Shown: in pieces, positions 15,264 through 25,261 of the stretch
Layout: every line of letters starts with the position of its first letter
Numbering within the stretch: the stretch's first letter is position 1
Origin: Stramenopiles sp. TOSAG23-2
Taxonomy: Eukaryota > Sar
DNA length: 51,165 nucleotides
Direction of reading: 5' to 3'
NCBI GenBank assembly: GCA_900128395.1
Contig: LT649267.1
Coordinates: 1-51,165 of the forward strand
Position numbers and translations under genes: made by a program
Notes under the pieces: generated by a model
Told to the model about the DNA's origin: nothing
What the model saw: the letters and a program-made list of their open reading frames with translations, nothing else
The model's database searches: none

Positions 15264-18200
15264 TTACTTTGCTGTTGAAAGCCACCACCACCACCACCAC
15301 CACCACCGTCATTTGTAGATTGATTAAGGTAACGATCATTCCAATCATTTCCACCTTGTGGTGCTCCACCATAGGCATTTCCACCACCATAATTTCCCTG
15401 GTTTCCACCACCATAATTTCCCTGGTTTCCACCACCATAATTTCCCTGGTTTCCACCACCATAATTTCCCTGGTTTCCACCACCATAATTTCCCTGGTTT
15501 CCACTACCATAATTTCCCTGGTTTCCACCGCCGGTATTGTAACCACCAGCAAAAATTTGCTGCTGCTGCTGCTTCATTTTCGCTAACCTTCTGTTTTCCA
15601 GTTTGTCGGCGTGCGCTTTTTTCAAAGCCTCGGTCGCCGCTTTCTTCTTTTTCTCATAATCACCTCTATCCCTTTCCAACGTGCCTTTTTGCATTGCTCT
15701 TTTAAAATAACCGATCATATTTTTCACTTCTGGATATTCTTTTCCAAATAATTTATAACCATCAGGTGTAATACGAAATGGAAGATTTTTGCTGAAACTT
15801 TGCGTATGAATAATTTCAAAGAAACCAGGATGCTTGTTCATTGCGCGTATAATATAATGTTTCCTTTTTGGATTTTCTTTATGACACTCTCGTAAATAAG
15901 ACAAAGCTGAATGCCTATCTCCTTCTTTGTACTTTTCATGTCTTTGTAGCATATTTACATTATCAGATACAGGAACATAGTACCTATCTAAAAGTTCATC
16001 GATTTCACTATATTCCTCATCCCATCCAACCACGACTAGAATCTTTTCTCCAGTGTTAGACGTTTTTTGCTCTATCTCATTATGAGCATAAATATTTTCA
16101 GCAACTTTCCACGTTAATGTTAAAAATCGTTTACCTTTACTACTTGGTCTTAAAATCTTCTCACCGACGGGCTTCTCTTCCAAATATTTTTCAGCTTCAT
16201 CACCTCCTTCAAGATTTTTAAATGCCTCATGTGCAATTTGGCGGCGGATATATCGAGTCTTCCCTTTCTTGCTTTGTGCCTCTTTTAGCTTATCCCTTTC
16301 CTCTTTCAATTCTGTTGGCATCGGTGGAGCTAACAGTTCAATGTTCGTGCCATAGTCTACAATCCCAGCCCAATTCATTTTGATCGTTTCAAACGTATAT
16401 AAAGGATACAATAATGGAGGTTGAAAAGATCCTTTTGCTACAAATTCTCCAAAACCAAAGCGATCATACTTCAACTCCTTTACAATCACTTCAATAATTT
16501 CATCTTCTCTAACTTTATCGTTTAAACCATTTACCCATCCAGATATGCCACATTCTAACCGAACTTTAACTTTATCACCATAACTATCGCCACTACTTTC
16601 AACGCTTACTACTTTTGCATGTAGCTCTTTACCTTGCCTTAATGTTTTTGCCGTCATGCCAGTGTATAGATAAAAATTTTCAAGTGGACTTAATTGCTTA
16701 AATTTTATCTGTCGATTTTCAGGCACACGCCTTTTTAATTCGTCCAAAATATACTCGACGGATTTCTCTGGACAGTAATCCAGTCCTTTGTCAATTTGGA
16801 ATTTATCGGCAGTTTGTTTAGCATTGACTCTCATCAAATTACCCTGATGACGTTTCAACGTTTCGTTATCTTGCCTATCTTGAATCACACCATCAGCATT
16901 TAAAGCTTTGTTAGGATCCAATAACATTGAACGAACAAGGTGAGTCAATTCCACTACACTCATATCTTTTAAATCACCACTTTTTTCACAAGCGGTTGCA
17001 ATAATTAATTTCGTATCATTGTAATCTGCTGGATGAATTCTCGTTACATCTAATGGCTCGGGATATTTCTTTTCGGAATCTCCACCGTAATCAGCTTGGC
17101 GTTCTTGCGTTTGGCTATACGGATCGATGGAACCAATTCGCAAGTAACCAGCAGCGTTGGTATATACATTTGTTTTCAATAGACCACCATTTTCTTCCAA
17201 TAGAAGAGATCTACTTCTTAAATAAATATTAGCATTAAATGCATCTTCTGCCTCGTCGTCATCCTGATATGCTTGATTGCTATTAGCATTAGCATATGTT
17301 CCTGAAGTAGCTTTGGCTAATCTAGGAAGAATTTTTTTCAATGCGATTGCTTTCCGTTCACCAAGACCAGGAACAAATCTCAATGTTTCCCCCCAATGAG
17401 GAGAATCGATTGAACGGTTTAAATCTACTCCAGTAATCGCCGTTGCTTTCAAAAACTCACGCTCTAGGTGAGATACTAAAATTTCTTTAGATACTTCCGA
17501 TTGAAAAGGATGGAGCTGTAACATCAACACCGAGCCACCAGGAGTCTCCGAACAGTTGACGGAGTGCGACCCTCTCTTATTTGCTTGTACTACCCATGGT
17601 TCTTCCCATAATGCAGCATAAAATGTAAGAGGATCGATTGTTAGCCTACCGATTGCAATAGCTGCTATTGCGTTGATGTGGAATTCTTTGATATCATCAC
17701 CGATTGTCTCGCGTTTTGCATACAGCAAAGCAGCCTCATTACTAACTGTCATAACTTTGAAAAAATAATTGTAATCGTATTGAGATGCATTAGGATCTCT
17801 TTCATCGGGTGGGCCAGGTACATTCGCTAATTGGCACATTTTTTGCTCTTGTGCCGCTGTTGATCGTATNTGAGGAGATGCATTAGGATCTCTTTCATCG
17901 GGTGGGCCAGGTACATTCGCTAATTGGCACATTTTTTGCTCTTGTGCCGCTGTTGCATCTGAGACCATTTCAAACATCCTTCGACTATCAAATCCCCCAC
18001 TTGAGCTAACCAAGCATATCCTTGGCAAATGAATGCCAATAAATTCTGCAATCTGGTCTTTCATGTCTTCCCTCGTCATATTTGTCAATTTGGGTAAGAA
18101 CACATGGTCAATGCAATCGCCAAACTCATTCAATGCAACCGCCACATTGTTTTCCCCAGAATCAGAGATATAAAATACAGCACGCCGACCATTACTTTTG

Positions 18201-21000
18201 CTCTCTGCTAGTGGCCTATCATCATATTCACCACCTTGATCATCCATATTGTAACGGGGTACCCTAGCTTTCCGATTTGTATTTGCATGTTCATCTAAGT
18301 TGTGCTGATGAGGTTGTAGCAATGGTTTAGTCATAATTCTATAACCTAGTTCCTTTGCTGCCGTTTTTGCGACAAATTCAATAGCAGCCTTATATGTCTC
18401 GCGTTGCAGTTCTCTAAGAGCCAATTGGATATTTTTTGTAAATGCGACCTTAATTGCAAGGCATCGTGTTCTATTAACAAGGTCATTAATTTGGGTACCG
18501 TTGTTTTTCCATGCATCTGTAATTTGTTCCCCAGCCAACTCCAAATCTGCAAATGTGTCTGTCACCATATAGTCGCAAAGTTGACAATATACTTCTTCTT
18601 TCTCCTCCTCGTTAACGGTGACCAATTTTTTTATGAATCCTTCTCTTGAAGCTCGCTCAATAAGTAGATATGCTTCATAACCACATAATGCTTTAACATC
18701 CGATGGAAAATCATACACCCCCCCAGTTGAATTACTCGTAAAATCACTAAGTTTTTTGCCTTGCACGTATTGAATCGGAATATAATCATGCCCTTTATCG
18801 ATTTCATTAAACATCGGCCAGCCCTTTTTCGTTGGTTCAGTAGATAATACAGCATGTTCTTCCACAAACTTTTTAACGAAAGATCGAAATTGCGGCTCGT
18901 TTTGTATTTCATAGGCTAGACTTTTTTGCAACGCTTTCCAAAGCTCTGCTTCCGCTTTTTCCCCTTTAAAACGACCATTTCCCCAAACACGATGAGCTAC
19001 TTGCATATCAGAATTGGAACTTAATGGCACGTTCACCCTATGCTCTACATTGACATTTTCACCAAACTGAGTCGCTGTTAAACCACCAATTTCTCTTAAT
19101 AGAGGCAACATTCGTGCCTTTAATGCTTTAGCATAATCGTTTTTTCTTCCAGCACCACGTTTCTTTTTACTTTCAGTCGTCATCTCTGGAAACTGGATAC
19201 TAATCCAATTTTGAATATTTCTCAATTTTTCCTCATTAAAATCTTTCACTTCCTCGTACTTCTTGTCATCACATTTCTTCAACTCCGCTATGTATTTGTT
19301 CAAGATCTCCTCATTTTCTTTGCGTTGCAACTTTATACTTGCTTCAGAATTTAATTTCATCTGCTTTTCTCTCTCTTCATCTTCTGTTAAATCTATTGCC
19401 ATGGAATTTGCATCTGTAGTAGTAGTAGTTGTTGTTGTTGTTGTTGTAGTAGTAGTAGTAGTAAACGCGAACGCAATCGTGTCCAAGTAGTATCCAAATC
19501 ATATACTCGCCAAAGTCTTTCTTCATCAAGGTACATATGATTTTTGTATAAAAAATGATCACGTCGATAATTCCAAATAAATGGAATTTCATATTGATAT
19601 TCTTTGTCGTATACAAAGCTTAAAACTTTTTGTATACAGCTGATAGTTACACGCTTGGTTTCAGTATTGTCTGCAAGTTCCCCCAGTGAACCTTCTTCTT
19701 TCATTTTGTAAAATATCCAATTTGCCTCCAATGAACGCTCAGTTTTAACTTCATCAACATCATCCCAATCAATATTCGTTCTTCCCTTTCTCAAATTTCT
19801 TATGTAAAGTCTTTCTGGCTTATCCGCTCGTCGTATTCTATCATCAAATTCTGTTACAAAATGTTTCGCACGTTCACTTGGCTCATATTGTTCTCTTAGC
19901 AAGGCTAATTGTTTTGAAATATCATCACGGCCTGTATCCAAATTAAAATCAGTTTGATCTTCATCTATGATTTGTTCCTGATCTACTTTTGGATCGTATA
20001 AACCTTTTGCAGCTTTTATTGCACGTAACCATGGCTCTTCATCCATAATAAAAAGTTCATGCATTAATTTTAAATTCTTCCATTCATCGTCAGTATACTT
20101 GTTAGTTGCATCTTGCTCATCATCTTCTTCACTACTAGAACCACCAGAACTGCTTTCATCATCAGATGCTATAAAATCTTGCATTTCTTCATCAACATTG
20201 CTGCGTTTCTTTTTCTTTTTCTTTTTCTTCTTAGTTTCTTCTTGCACTACGGGTGGTAGGTCCTCACCTCGTTCTGCAGCTTCATTTTCTTTTACCAAAG
20301 CAAGGTCATCTTCATCTGCTTCATATTCCCTTCTTCTTTTCTTTAAACGCTTTAATTGTGGTTCATCATCATCTGAATCAGAATCATCACTATCGTCATC
20401 CGAATCTGAAGCAGAGTCATCTTCCCGTTGTTTTCTTTTTTTTGAAGTTTTATTCCTATTTTCTGACACTATGAAACCTTTCATTTCTTTATAAATCCCA
20501 TCCTTTCCTTTTGCTTCGTCTTCTTCCTCTTCACTATCCCCGTCGTTATCTTCATCTTCATCTGAAGCTTCATCATCAAATAGACTTGATACTTTGGCGC
20601 GTGGTTTAGATTTCGCAACTTCTCCTTCATCATCATCATCATCAGAGTCGGAAGCAGAGTCACCAACATCGTCATGCACATTTTTTTCACTATTGTTATT
20701 ATTATTATTATCACTATCATTATTATTATTATTATTGTTATTATTATTGTTATTATTATTATTACTATCGCCGTCATCATCATCATCATCATCTGATGCA
20801 GAGTCATCAATATCCATGGCGGTTGATTCACTGACTTTTTTCGTATCATCTTGAGCTACTCCCAAATTCCCCCCCCCATCACTTCCCGTAGTCGTCTTTA
20901 CCTCCCCTCCTTCGACAGTATTTGTTGTTTGATCCTTCTCTTGATCATCATCCTTTTCAACGACAGCAGCAGCAGTAGTTTCAGTCGTTGGATTATCCAT
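15095..21000 (-). CDS. SPT6: Transcription elongation factor SPT6 (frame break and assembly join)
   Basis: SPT6 is a histone chaperone and elongation factor that travels with RNA polymerase II. The N-terminal part (21000 to about 19400) is highly acidic with Asn and Ser-Asp runs, then a helical core ending PFIWNYRRDHF and LWRVYDL, both typical of SPT6. The rest (about 19486-15095) has the YqgF-like RNase H fold (FYISDSGENNVAVALNEFGD), a helix-hairpin-helix (VPGLGERKAIALKKI), an S1 domain (about GDSYGDKVKVRLECGISGWV), the tandem SH2 region that binds phosphorylated polymerase linker (RPSSKGKRFLTLTWKVAENI), and a C-terminal tail of seven NQGNYG repeats, a Gly run and QSWGN repeats. The two parts are in different frames and meet in a Thr/Leu/Gln-encoding trinucleotide tract near 19417-19465. 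The downstream part has no ATG of its own before the tract, so this is one gene. A single N at 17870 between duplicated 81-bp flanks adds 31 spurious codons. Confidence 0.93.
15363..15540 (-). repeat. Coding minisatellite of the SPT6 tail (NQGNYGGG repeats)
   Basis: A 24-bp unit, read on the minus strand as NQGNYGGG with small variants (one unit with Ser in place of Gly), is repeated about seven times in tandem. The array encodes a flexible, low-complexity Gly/Asn/Gln tail. Downstream lie a Gly run encoded by CCACCA repeats (about 15283-15307) and QSWGN units. Such tails are prone to slippage, and the shortened Gln/Trp region in the duplicated block at 14690-14755 shows length variation of exactly this type. 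Confidence 0.9.
17782..17955. other. Single-N scaffold join flanked by 81-bp direct repeat
   Basis: The only ambiguous base in the window, N at 17870, sits between two identical 81-bp segments (17782-17862 and 17875-17955) inside SPT6. The duplication makes the protein repeat TAAQEQKMCQLANVPGPPDE. Two contigs that overlapped by about 81 bp appear to have been joined without merging. The extra 93 bases happen to keep the frame. Confidence 0.9.
19393..19486 (-). other. SPT6 frame break in a trinucleotide tract
   Basis: The two SPT6 reading frames overlap here and are related by a -1 (or +2) shift. The tract on the minus strand reads five ACT, six ACA, four ACT and one ACA triplets. A missing base in the repeat is the simplest cause. 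Alternatively an intron of 59 or 53 bases, from GT at GTTCGCG or GTTTAC to the CAG at the end of the tract, would restore the frame, but these donors do not match the GTRAGT/GTATGT donors of other introns in the window. The only in-frame start of the downstream part is a TTG, so it is not a separate gene. Confidence 0.75.
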
Positions 21001-21769
21001 TTATAATATTATTAATTAATATAAAAATAAATATATATATATATTATAAAATGTATATATATATACACACACACACACCCTGCAAATATATATATATAAA
21101 TATAATATAATCGTAAGTAATACTAAAATAAAATTGAAAAAGTTCGGAATCCGGATTATCAGACAGAATCAATGCAATGTTGTGTATCTATATCCATCTA
21201 CATCTACATAGTCGTCATTCATTCAAATCATCTTCTGTTTATCAATCTTTTCCTGTTATTAGTAGTATGAAATTAGTATACTAATTTATAGTAATTAAAT
21301 AGGACAATACGGCCGGGTTTGATGGATTTTAATTTTAATAAGATCTGCACATCTGTGTGGCCAAGGATCAATGGAGAGTGCTGTCGTGTGGTCTGGCTGG
21401 TGTTCCGACTATATAATAAGGATCAATGAATAATAAATTCAATAGTAACACGTTGTAAAATATTCCCTTTTTATTTTGAGAACCGTGGTAGACTAGTGCT
21501 AGGATGGTATTAAAGCTATTTGCATGCTAATGCTTTGCACAATTATTATCTTCAACATTTTAATTTCTTCCCGATAAATATTACTAAAAATTGTTTTTTA
21601 TGTGTGTACGGATATACGCACATACTGCTGTGGAAACAATATAACCGTCATTATATATAAATTTTATACGTAAATATAATATTAATTCAATTCTTCTATA
21701 CACATATTTATATAATTATTTATTTCAACCTAAATTAAACCAACAAACAAAAACGGATAAAAAGTACAT
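21001..21769. other. Divergent promoter region of SPT6 and FYVE gene
   Basis: This non-coding gap begins with AT and CA microsatellites (about 21030-21100). It includes AGATCTGCACATCT near 21350, shared with 4180-4200, and a GCTATTTGCATGCTAATGC element continuing into TTTGCACAATTAT at 21516-21546, about 230-250 bases before the FYVE gene ATG. A near copy of this element lies ahead of the RING-LON gene. No RNA gene is recognised. Confidence 0.5.
21516..21550 (+). promoter_or_regulatory. Candidate upstream element, copy 1
   Basis: The sequence GCTATT-T-GCATGCTAAT-GCTT-TGCACAATTAT is shared, apart from the small insertions, with 23680-23707. Both copies lie about 220-250 bases ahead of a plus-strand ATG. 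The function is inferred from position and similarity only. Confidence 0.45.
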
Positions 21770-23395
21770 ATGTTTTTTGGTGGTAGAAGAAGACGAAATC
21801 ATGGAAGATTTGGACGGCCACTTGTATATCGGAGAGGTAGAAGAGGGTTTGATGTAGAAGACGTAGCTGCTGGAATTGGTATTGGTGCAACGATTGCATA
21901 TTTTGCTGGAAGGAACAATAATACACAGGCAAGGCCATATGGAACTTCAGATCGTCGTGTTACAACAGCTCAAATGCCACCTGGCACTAGGATGATGACC
22001 GTCACAGTTCCGCCTGGTGTATCTCCTGGACAAACTATGAGCGTAAACGTGGATGGTCAAATAATGAAAGTGCAAGTTCCTCAGGGAAAATTTTCCGGAA
22101 TGAGATTTCAATTTGCAGTACCAAATACTGCAATGCAACCAGTTCCAATGCCAATGCCCCCGCATCAGCAGCAGCAACAACAATCACATGAAGGTCTTGC
22201 ATTGAATGTGCGTTGCCCTCCAGGCATCAATCCCGGTGAAAATATTGTTATCCAAACTGGACATGGTCCAATGACTGTAACAGTGCCTCAGGGAGTTAGT
22301 GCAGGATCAATGTTTAAAGTTATTGTACCACCATCTACTTCTTCCTCTTTAACGAATAATAGTGGTAGTACTTATCAACCAATTAACATGCAACAAAATG
22401 GTGCGCCACCAATTATACAATTTAATAATACTACGAATAATAATAATTACGGTGGATATCATGCACAAAGTTTAAGAGTGTTGAAACAAAATGAATGGCA
22501 ACCAGATAGCCAGCATAAAATGTGTCAAGAATGCGGGAAATCATTTTCAATGTTTGTTGGCAAACATCATTGTAGATATTGTGGCAGAGTTTTATGTGAT
22601 GCTTGTTCAAGTTTAAAGGTTAAAAATTTGAGAACATGTAAAAATTGTTTTAATGTAGCATATCCACCAAATAACCAAACGATGGCGCAGCCACCAAGGC
22701 CGCCACAGCAGCAACGAACATTAGCACCACCAGCGATGGCAATGCAAAGTGCTCCACCACTGGTAAATAATGTAACCGCATCTGCACCATTACCTGCACC
22801 TACATTAATAAATAATAATAATAGTAATAATAATATGATGATGATGGGAAATGCACCAACAACTAATAACGATAATAACAATCATGCGTTGAATTCTAAT
22901 TTAATAAAGTCAGCCACTTCATTGAGACGTAAATCTTTTGAAGGTGGTGATAGTAATAACAATAACGGTATGAGCGGTATTGTCACCAATAATCAATCGA
23001 TGCCAAGTGCACCATCCATGATGATGGGAAATCCACCAAATAATGATGAAGAAGAACAACAGGATGAAAAAGTAAAAGCGAAAATGGAAATGGAAGCACA
23101 GCAGCAACAATCGGAACAGAATGTACTAGTTACAGCAACAGCTATTCCAGTAAATCATCAAAATAACCACGTAGCACAAAATTTGGTTGTAGTAGAAGCC
23201 GTAGCACTTGACAATAATAATAGTTCCAATGCAACTAATACAACGCCAGTTTATAATAATAATAATAATAATGTTAATATTGGAACAAATGCCATGATGT
23301 ATACTAATAATAATTCATTTAACAACAACAACAACTCCACTTCATATGGACATAGTACAATGAATATGAACAATAATAATGCCAATGGGTGGTAA
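21770..23395 (+). CDS. FYVE zinc-finger protein with twin VPxGVxxG modules
   Basis: The 541-residue protein should bind phosphatidylinositol 3-phosphate on endosomes through its FYVE finger at about residues 243-297. The WxxD motif is WQPD (243-246), the basic pocket is GKHHCRYCGR, and all eight zinc-binding Cys are present (252, 255, 268, 271, 276, 279, 290, 293). Ahead of it are two related modules, at about 70-118 and 143-188, each with TVTVPxGV and a hydrophobic V/I repeat, which could be lipid- or protein-binding beta units. The N-terminus is Arg/Gly-rich with an Ala/Gly/Ile stretch (residues 32-46) too short and polar to be a sure membrane segment. The region after the finger is low-complexity Asn, Gln, Met and Pro. 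No catalytic domain is seen. Confidence 0.9.
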   Translation: MFFGGRRRRNHGRFGRPLVYRRGRRGFDVEDVAAGIGIGATIAYFAGRNNNTQARPYGTSDRRVTTAQMPPGTRMMTVTVPPGVSPGQTMSVNVDGQIMKVQVPQGKFSGMRFQFAVPNTAMQPVPMPMPPHQQQQQQSHEGLALNVRCPPGINPGENIVIQTGHGPMTVTVPQGVSAGSMFKVIVPPSTSSSLTNNSGSTYQPINMQQNGAPPIIQFNNTTNNNNYGGYHAQSLRVLKQNEWQPDSQHKMCQECGKSFSMFVGKHHCRYCGRVLCDACSSLKVKNLRTCKNCFNVAYPPNNQTMAQPPRPPQQQRTLAPPAMAMQSAPPLVNNVTASAPLPAPTLINNNNSNNNMMMMGNAPTTNNDNNNHALNSNLIKSATSLRRKSFEGGDSNNNNGMSGIVTNNQSMPSAPSMMMGNPPNNDEEEQQDEKVKAKMEMEAQQQQSEQNVLVTATAIPVNHQNNHVAQNLVVVEAVALDNNNSSNATNTTPVYNNNNNNVNIGTNAMMYTNNNSFNNNNNSTSYGHSTMNMNNNNANGW

Positions 23396-23904
23396 TTTAA
23401 TCGTACTGACACGCACACACACTCGGTTTTTATAAAAAAAGAAGAGACGTATAACTTGGTATATATATTTATTTATAAATATGTTATTTTTTTCTTCCAA
23501 AAAAATTAGAACTATTGACTGATTTCGAGACCAAAAACAAACACCTTAAAATGATCCATCTCGAAAAGTTCTCTCTGTTCATTATTCTAATTATACGAAT
23601 ACTATGAAGTTCTACATTAGCTTGGCATGAGATAAATGGCACGGTTCTTTTCTAACCCGAAAGAGAAATTAAAATTAGTGCTATTGCATGCTAATTGCAC
23701 AATTATCACCAACAAAACAACAATGACATCATGACATCACTGTTCGAACACAACACAAGTACTATATTATACCCATATCAATAATATATATATTTATAAA
23801 TACCTACCACAATTATATATATCTGTGAGGTGTTCCTTTATTGCTATATATATTTCCATCGATAGAAAGAGGAAACAAAGAGAGATAGAGACAAAGTCAA
23901 AACG
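23396..23904. other. Spacer upstream of RING-LON gene
   Basis: Non-coding AT-rich sequence. It holds ATGAGATAAATG (23628-23639), also found near 40660, and the second copy of the GCATGCTAAT/TGCACAATTAT element (23680-23707). The last 100 bases are AT repeats and a purine-rich leader. Confidence 0.4.
23680..23710 (+). promoter_or_regulatory. Candidate upstream element, copy 2
   Basis: The sequence GCTATTGCATGCTAAT followed by TGCACAATTAT lies about 200-225 bases ahead of the RING-LON ATG. It matches the element at 21516-21550 except for the missing extra T and GCTT. It may be a shared transcription-factor site or core promoter part. Confidence 0.45.
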
Positions 23905-24936
23905 ATGTCGTCATTCTTACAACAACAACAACATATGTTGTCTACCAACACGAATAATACAAGTACATTTCAAAATAGAATGTCGAAAATTTTACAATGC
24001 CCGGTATGTTTAGATACTTTATGTATGCCAGTAACAACGCCATGTGGACATAATTTTTGTGCCGCATGCTTAGACCAGTCGTTGCGAAGGCAAAAACATT
24101 GTCCTATATGTCGATCTGTATGCTCGTTTTCTGTAACCGAGCTTGTTGAAAATAAAATGTTAAGTGAACTATGCGAAAGTTTAGATCCAGTTAAATATGC
24201 AAATAAATTATTAAAAATGAATAAACAAATGAAAGAGTGGAAAAACCAGCTGCCAATATTTTTTTATAATTCATATGAATTTCCAGGCACATTAATAAGT
24301 CTGCATTTATTTGAATCTCGTTATAGACTGATGGTAAAGCGAATAATACACACATCTAGGAAATTTATATTTTTACCTAATTTTACTAGTTATACAGCCA
24401 ATGAGAATGATGTTGGATTATTATGTGAATTGGCAGAATGTCAAATATTAGCAGATGGGCGAGCGATGTTAACTGCGAAATGCATTGGTCGTATAAAAAT
24501 TCTTGAAACCTGGGTCGAAAATGGAACCCAAGGTTTAAGTTATTGTAAATGTGAAGACTATAATGATCTACCATTGGAGGATGGTGACCAAGAAAGAGCA
24601 GTACATGAGATGCGATTAAAAGTTAGCCAACAATTAGTTCAACATCATTCAGATGCCATGAAAGATTTTGCAGTACATCATGGTACTGAGCCAGCTGATG
24701 ATGTTGATTTTTCATTTTGGACAAGTAATTTTCTTAGTCAAGAATTACAAAAAGAAAATTATTTGACCCAATCAACTTATGAACGAATGAAAGCAGTATA
24801 TGATACAGTGATGGGATATGCTTACAAGGAAAAACATTATGATGATAGCATAATGGAAAAAGTGAATAGTAGTAATAATATATATAATATTAATACTACT
24901 CATAATAATAACAACAATAGTAATAAAATGTTTTAG
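23905..24936 (+). CDS. RING-finger protein with LON substrate-binding domain
   Basis: The 343-residue protein is probably an E3 ubiquitin ligase of the LONRF type. A C3HC4 RING finger spans residues 32-69 with C32, C35, C47, H49, C52, C55, C66 and C69 all present. From about residue 112 to 250 it matches the N-terminal (substrate-recognition) domain of Lon proteases: LPIFFYNSYEFPGTLISLHL and FESRYRLMVKR are the hallmark of that domain. There is no AAA or protease domain, so it is not a protease. It is shorter than vertebrate LONRF proteins, which also carry TPRs. The tail is Asn-rich. The ATG at 23905 is the first in the frame that gives the full domain, with only a Gln-rich leader ahead of the RING. 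Confidence 0.9.
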   Translation: MSSFLQQQQHMLSTNTNNTSTFQNRMSKILQCPVCLDTLCMPVTTPCGHNFCAACLDQSLRRQKHCPICRSVCSFSVTELVENKMLSELCESLDPVKYANKLLKMNKQMKEWKNQLPIFFYNSYEFPGTLISLHLFESRYRLMVKRIIHTSRKFIFLPNFTSYTANENDVGLLCELAECQILADGRAMLTAKCIGRIKILETWVENGTQGLSYCKCEDYNDLPLEDGDQERAVHEMRLKVSQQLVQHHSDAMKDFAVHHGTEPADDVDFSFWTSNFLSQELQKENYLTQSTYERMKAVYDTVMGYAYKEKHYDDSIMEKVNSSNNIYNINTTHNNNNNSNKMF

Positions 24937-25261
24937 AAGTATCCAGTTGAGTGTGTGTGTGTTTGTGTACATACTGTGCGAGAGAGATGATGTGTATACA
25001 TGCGTGTATGCATATATGATAATGTTTCTTTTGAACGTTAAGTGTGTGTGTGTGTGTACGTTTTTTTAAGCACCCTAGAGGTGTGTGCGTGTGTAGTAGA
25101 GTGTATTTTAAAAGAGTGATAAAAAATTTAAAATTGAAAACGAAAAAAAGAATAAAAAATTTACGACGGTGTACGTAAATATAATACGATTTATGCCACA
25201 GGGTACTGTGTTCCTCTCTTGTACAAAATATGCACGTATATCCATACATATTCGTCTCATC
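24937..25261. other. Spacer between convergent genes
   Basis: GT/TG-rich microsatellite sequence (runs at about 24950-24966 and 25041-25058) between the 3' ends of the RING-LON gene and the SWIB/R3H/UBA gene. It presumably holds both transcript ends. No further gene is recognised. Confidence 0.4.

Noticed and set aside
15363-15540. Regularly spaced repeats as a CRISPR-like array
   Set aside because: The 24-bp units are contiguous, in frame and encode the Gly/Asn/Gln tail of SPT6; there are no unique spacers.
15095-19486. The large SPT6 frame as an independent gene starting at 19486
   Set aside because: Its start would be TTG, it lacks the SPT6 N-terminal core, and the adjoining frame to 21000 supplies exactly that core.
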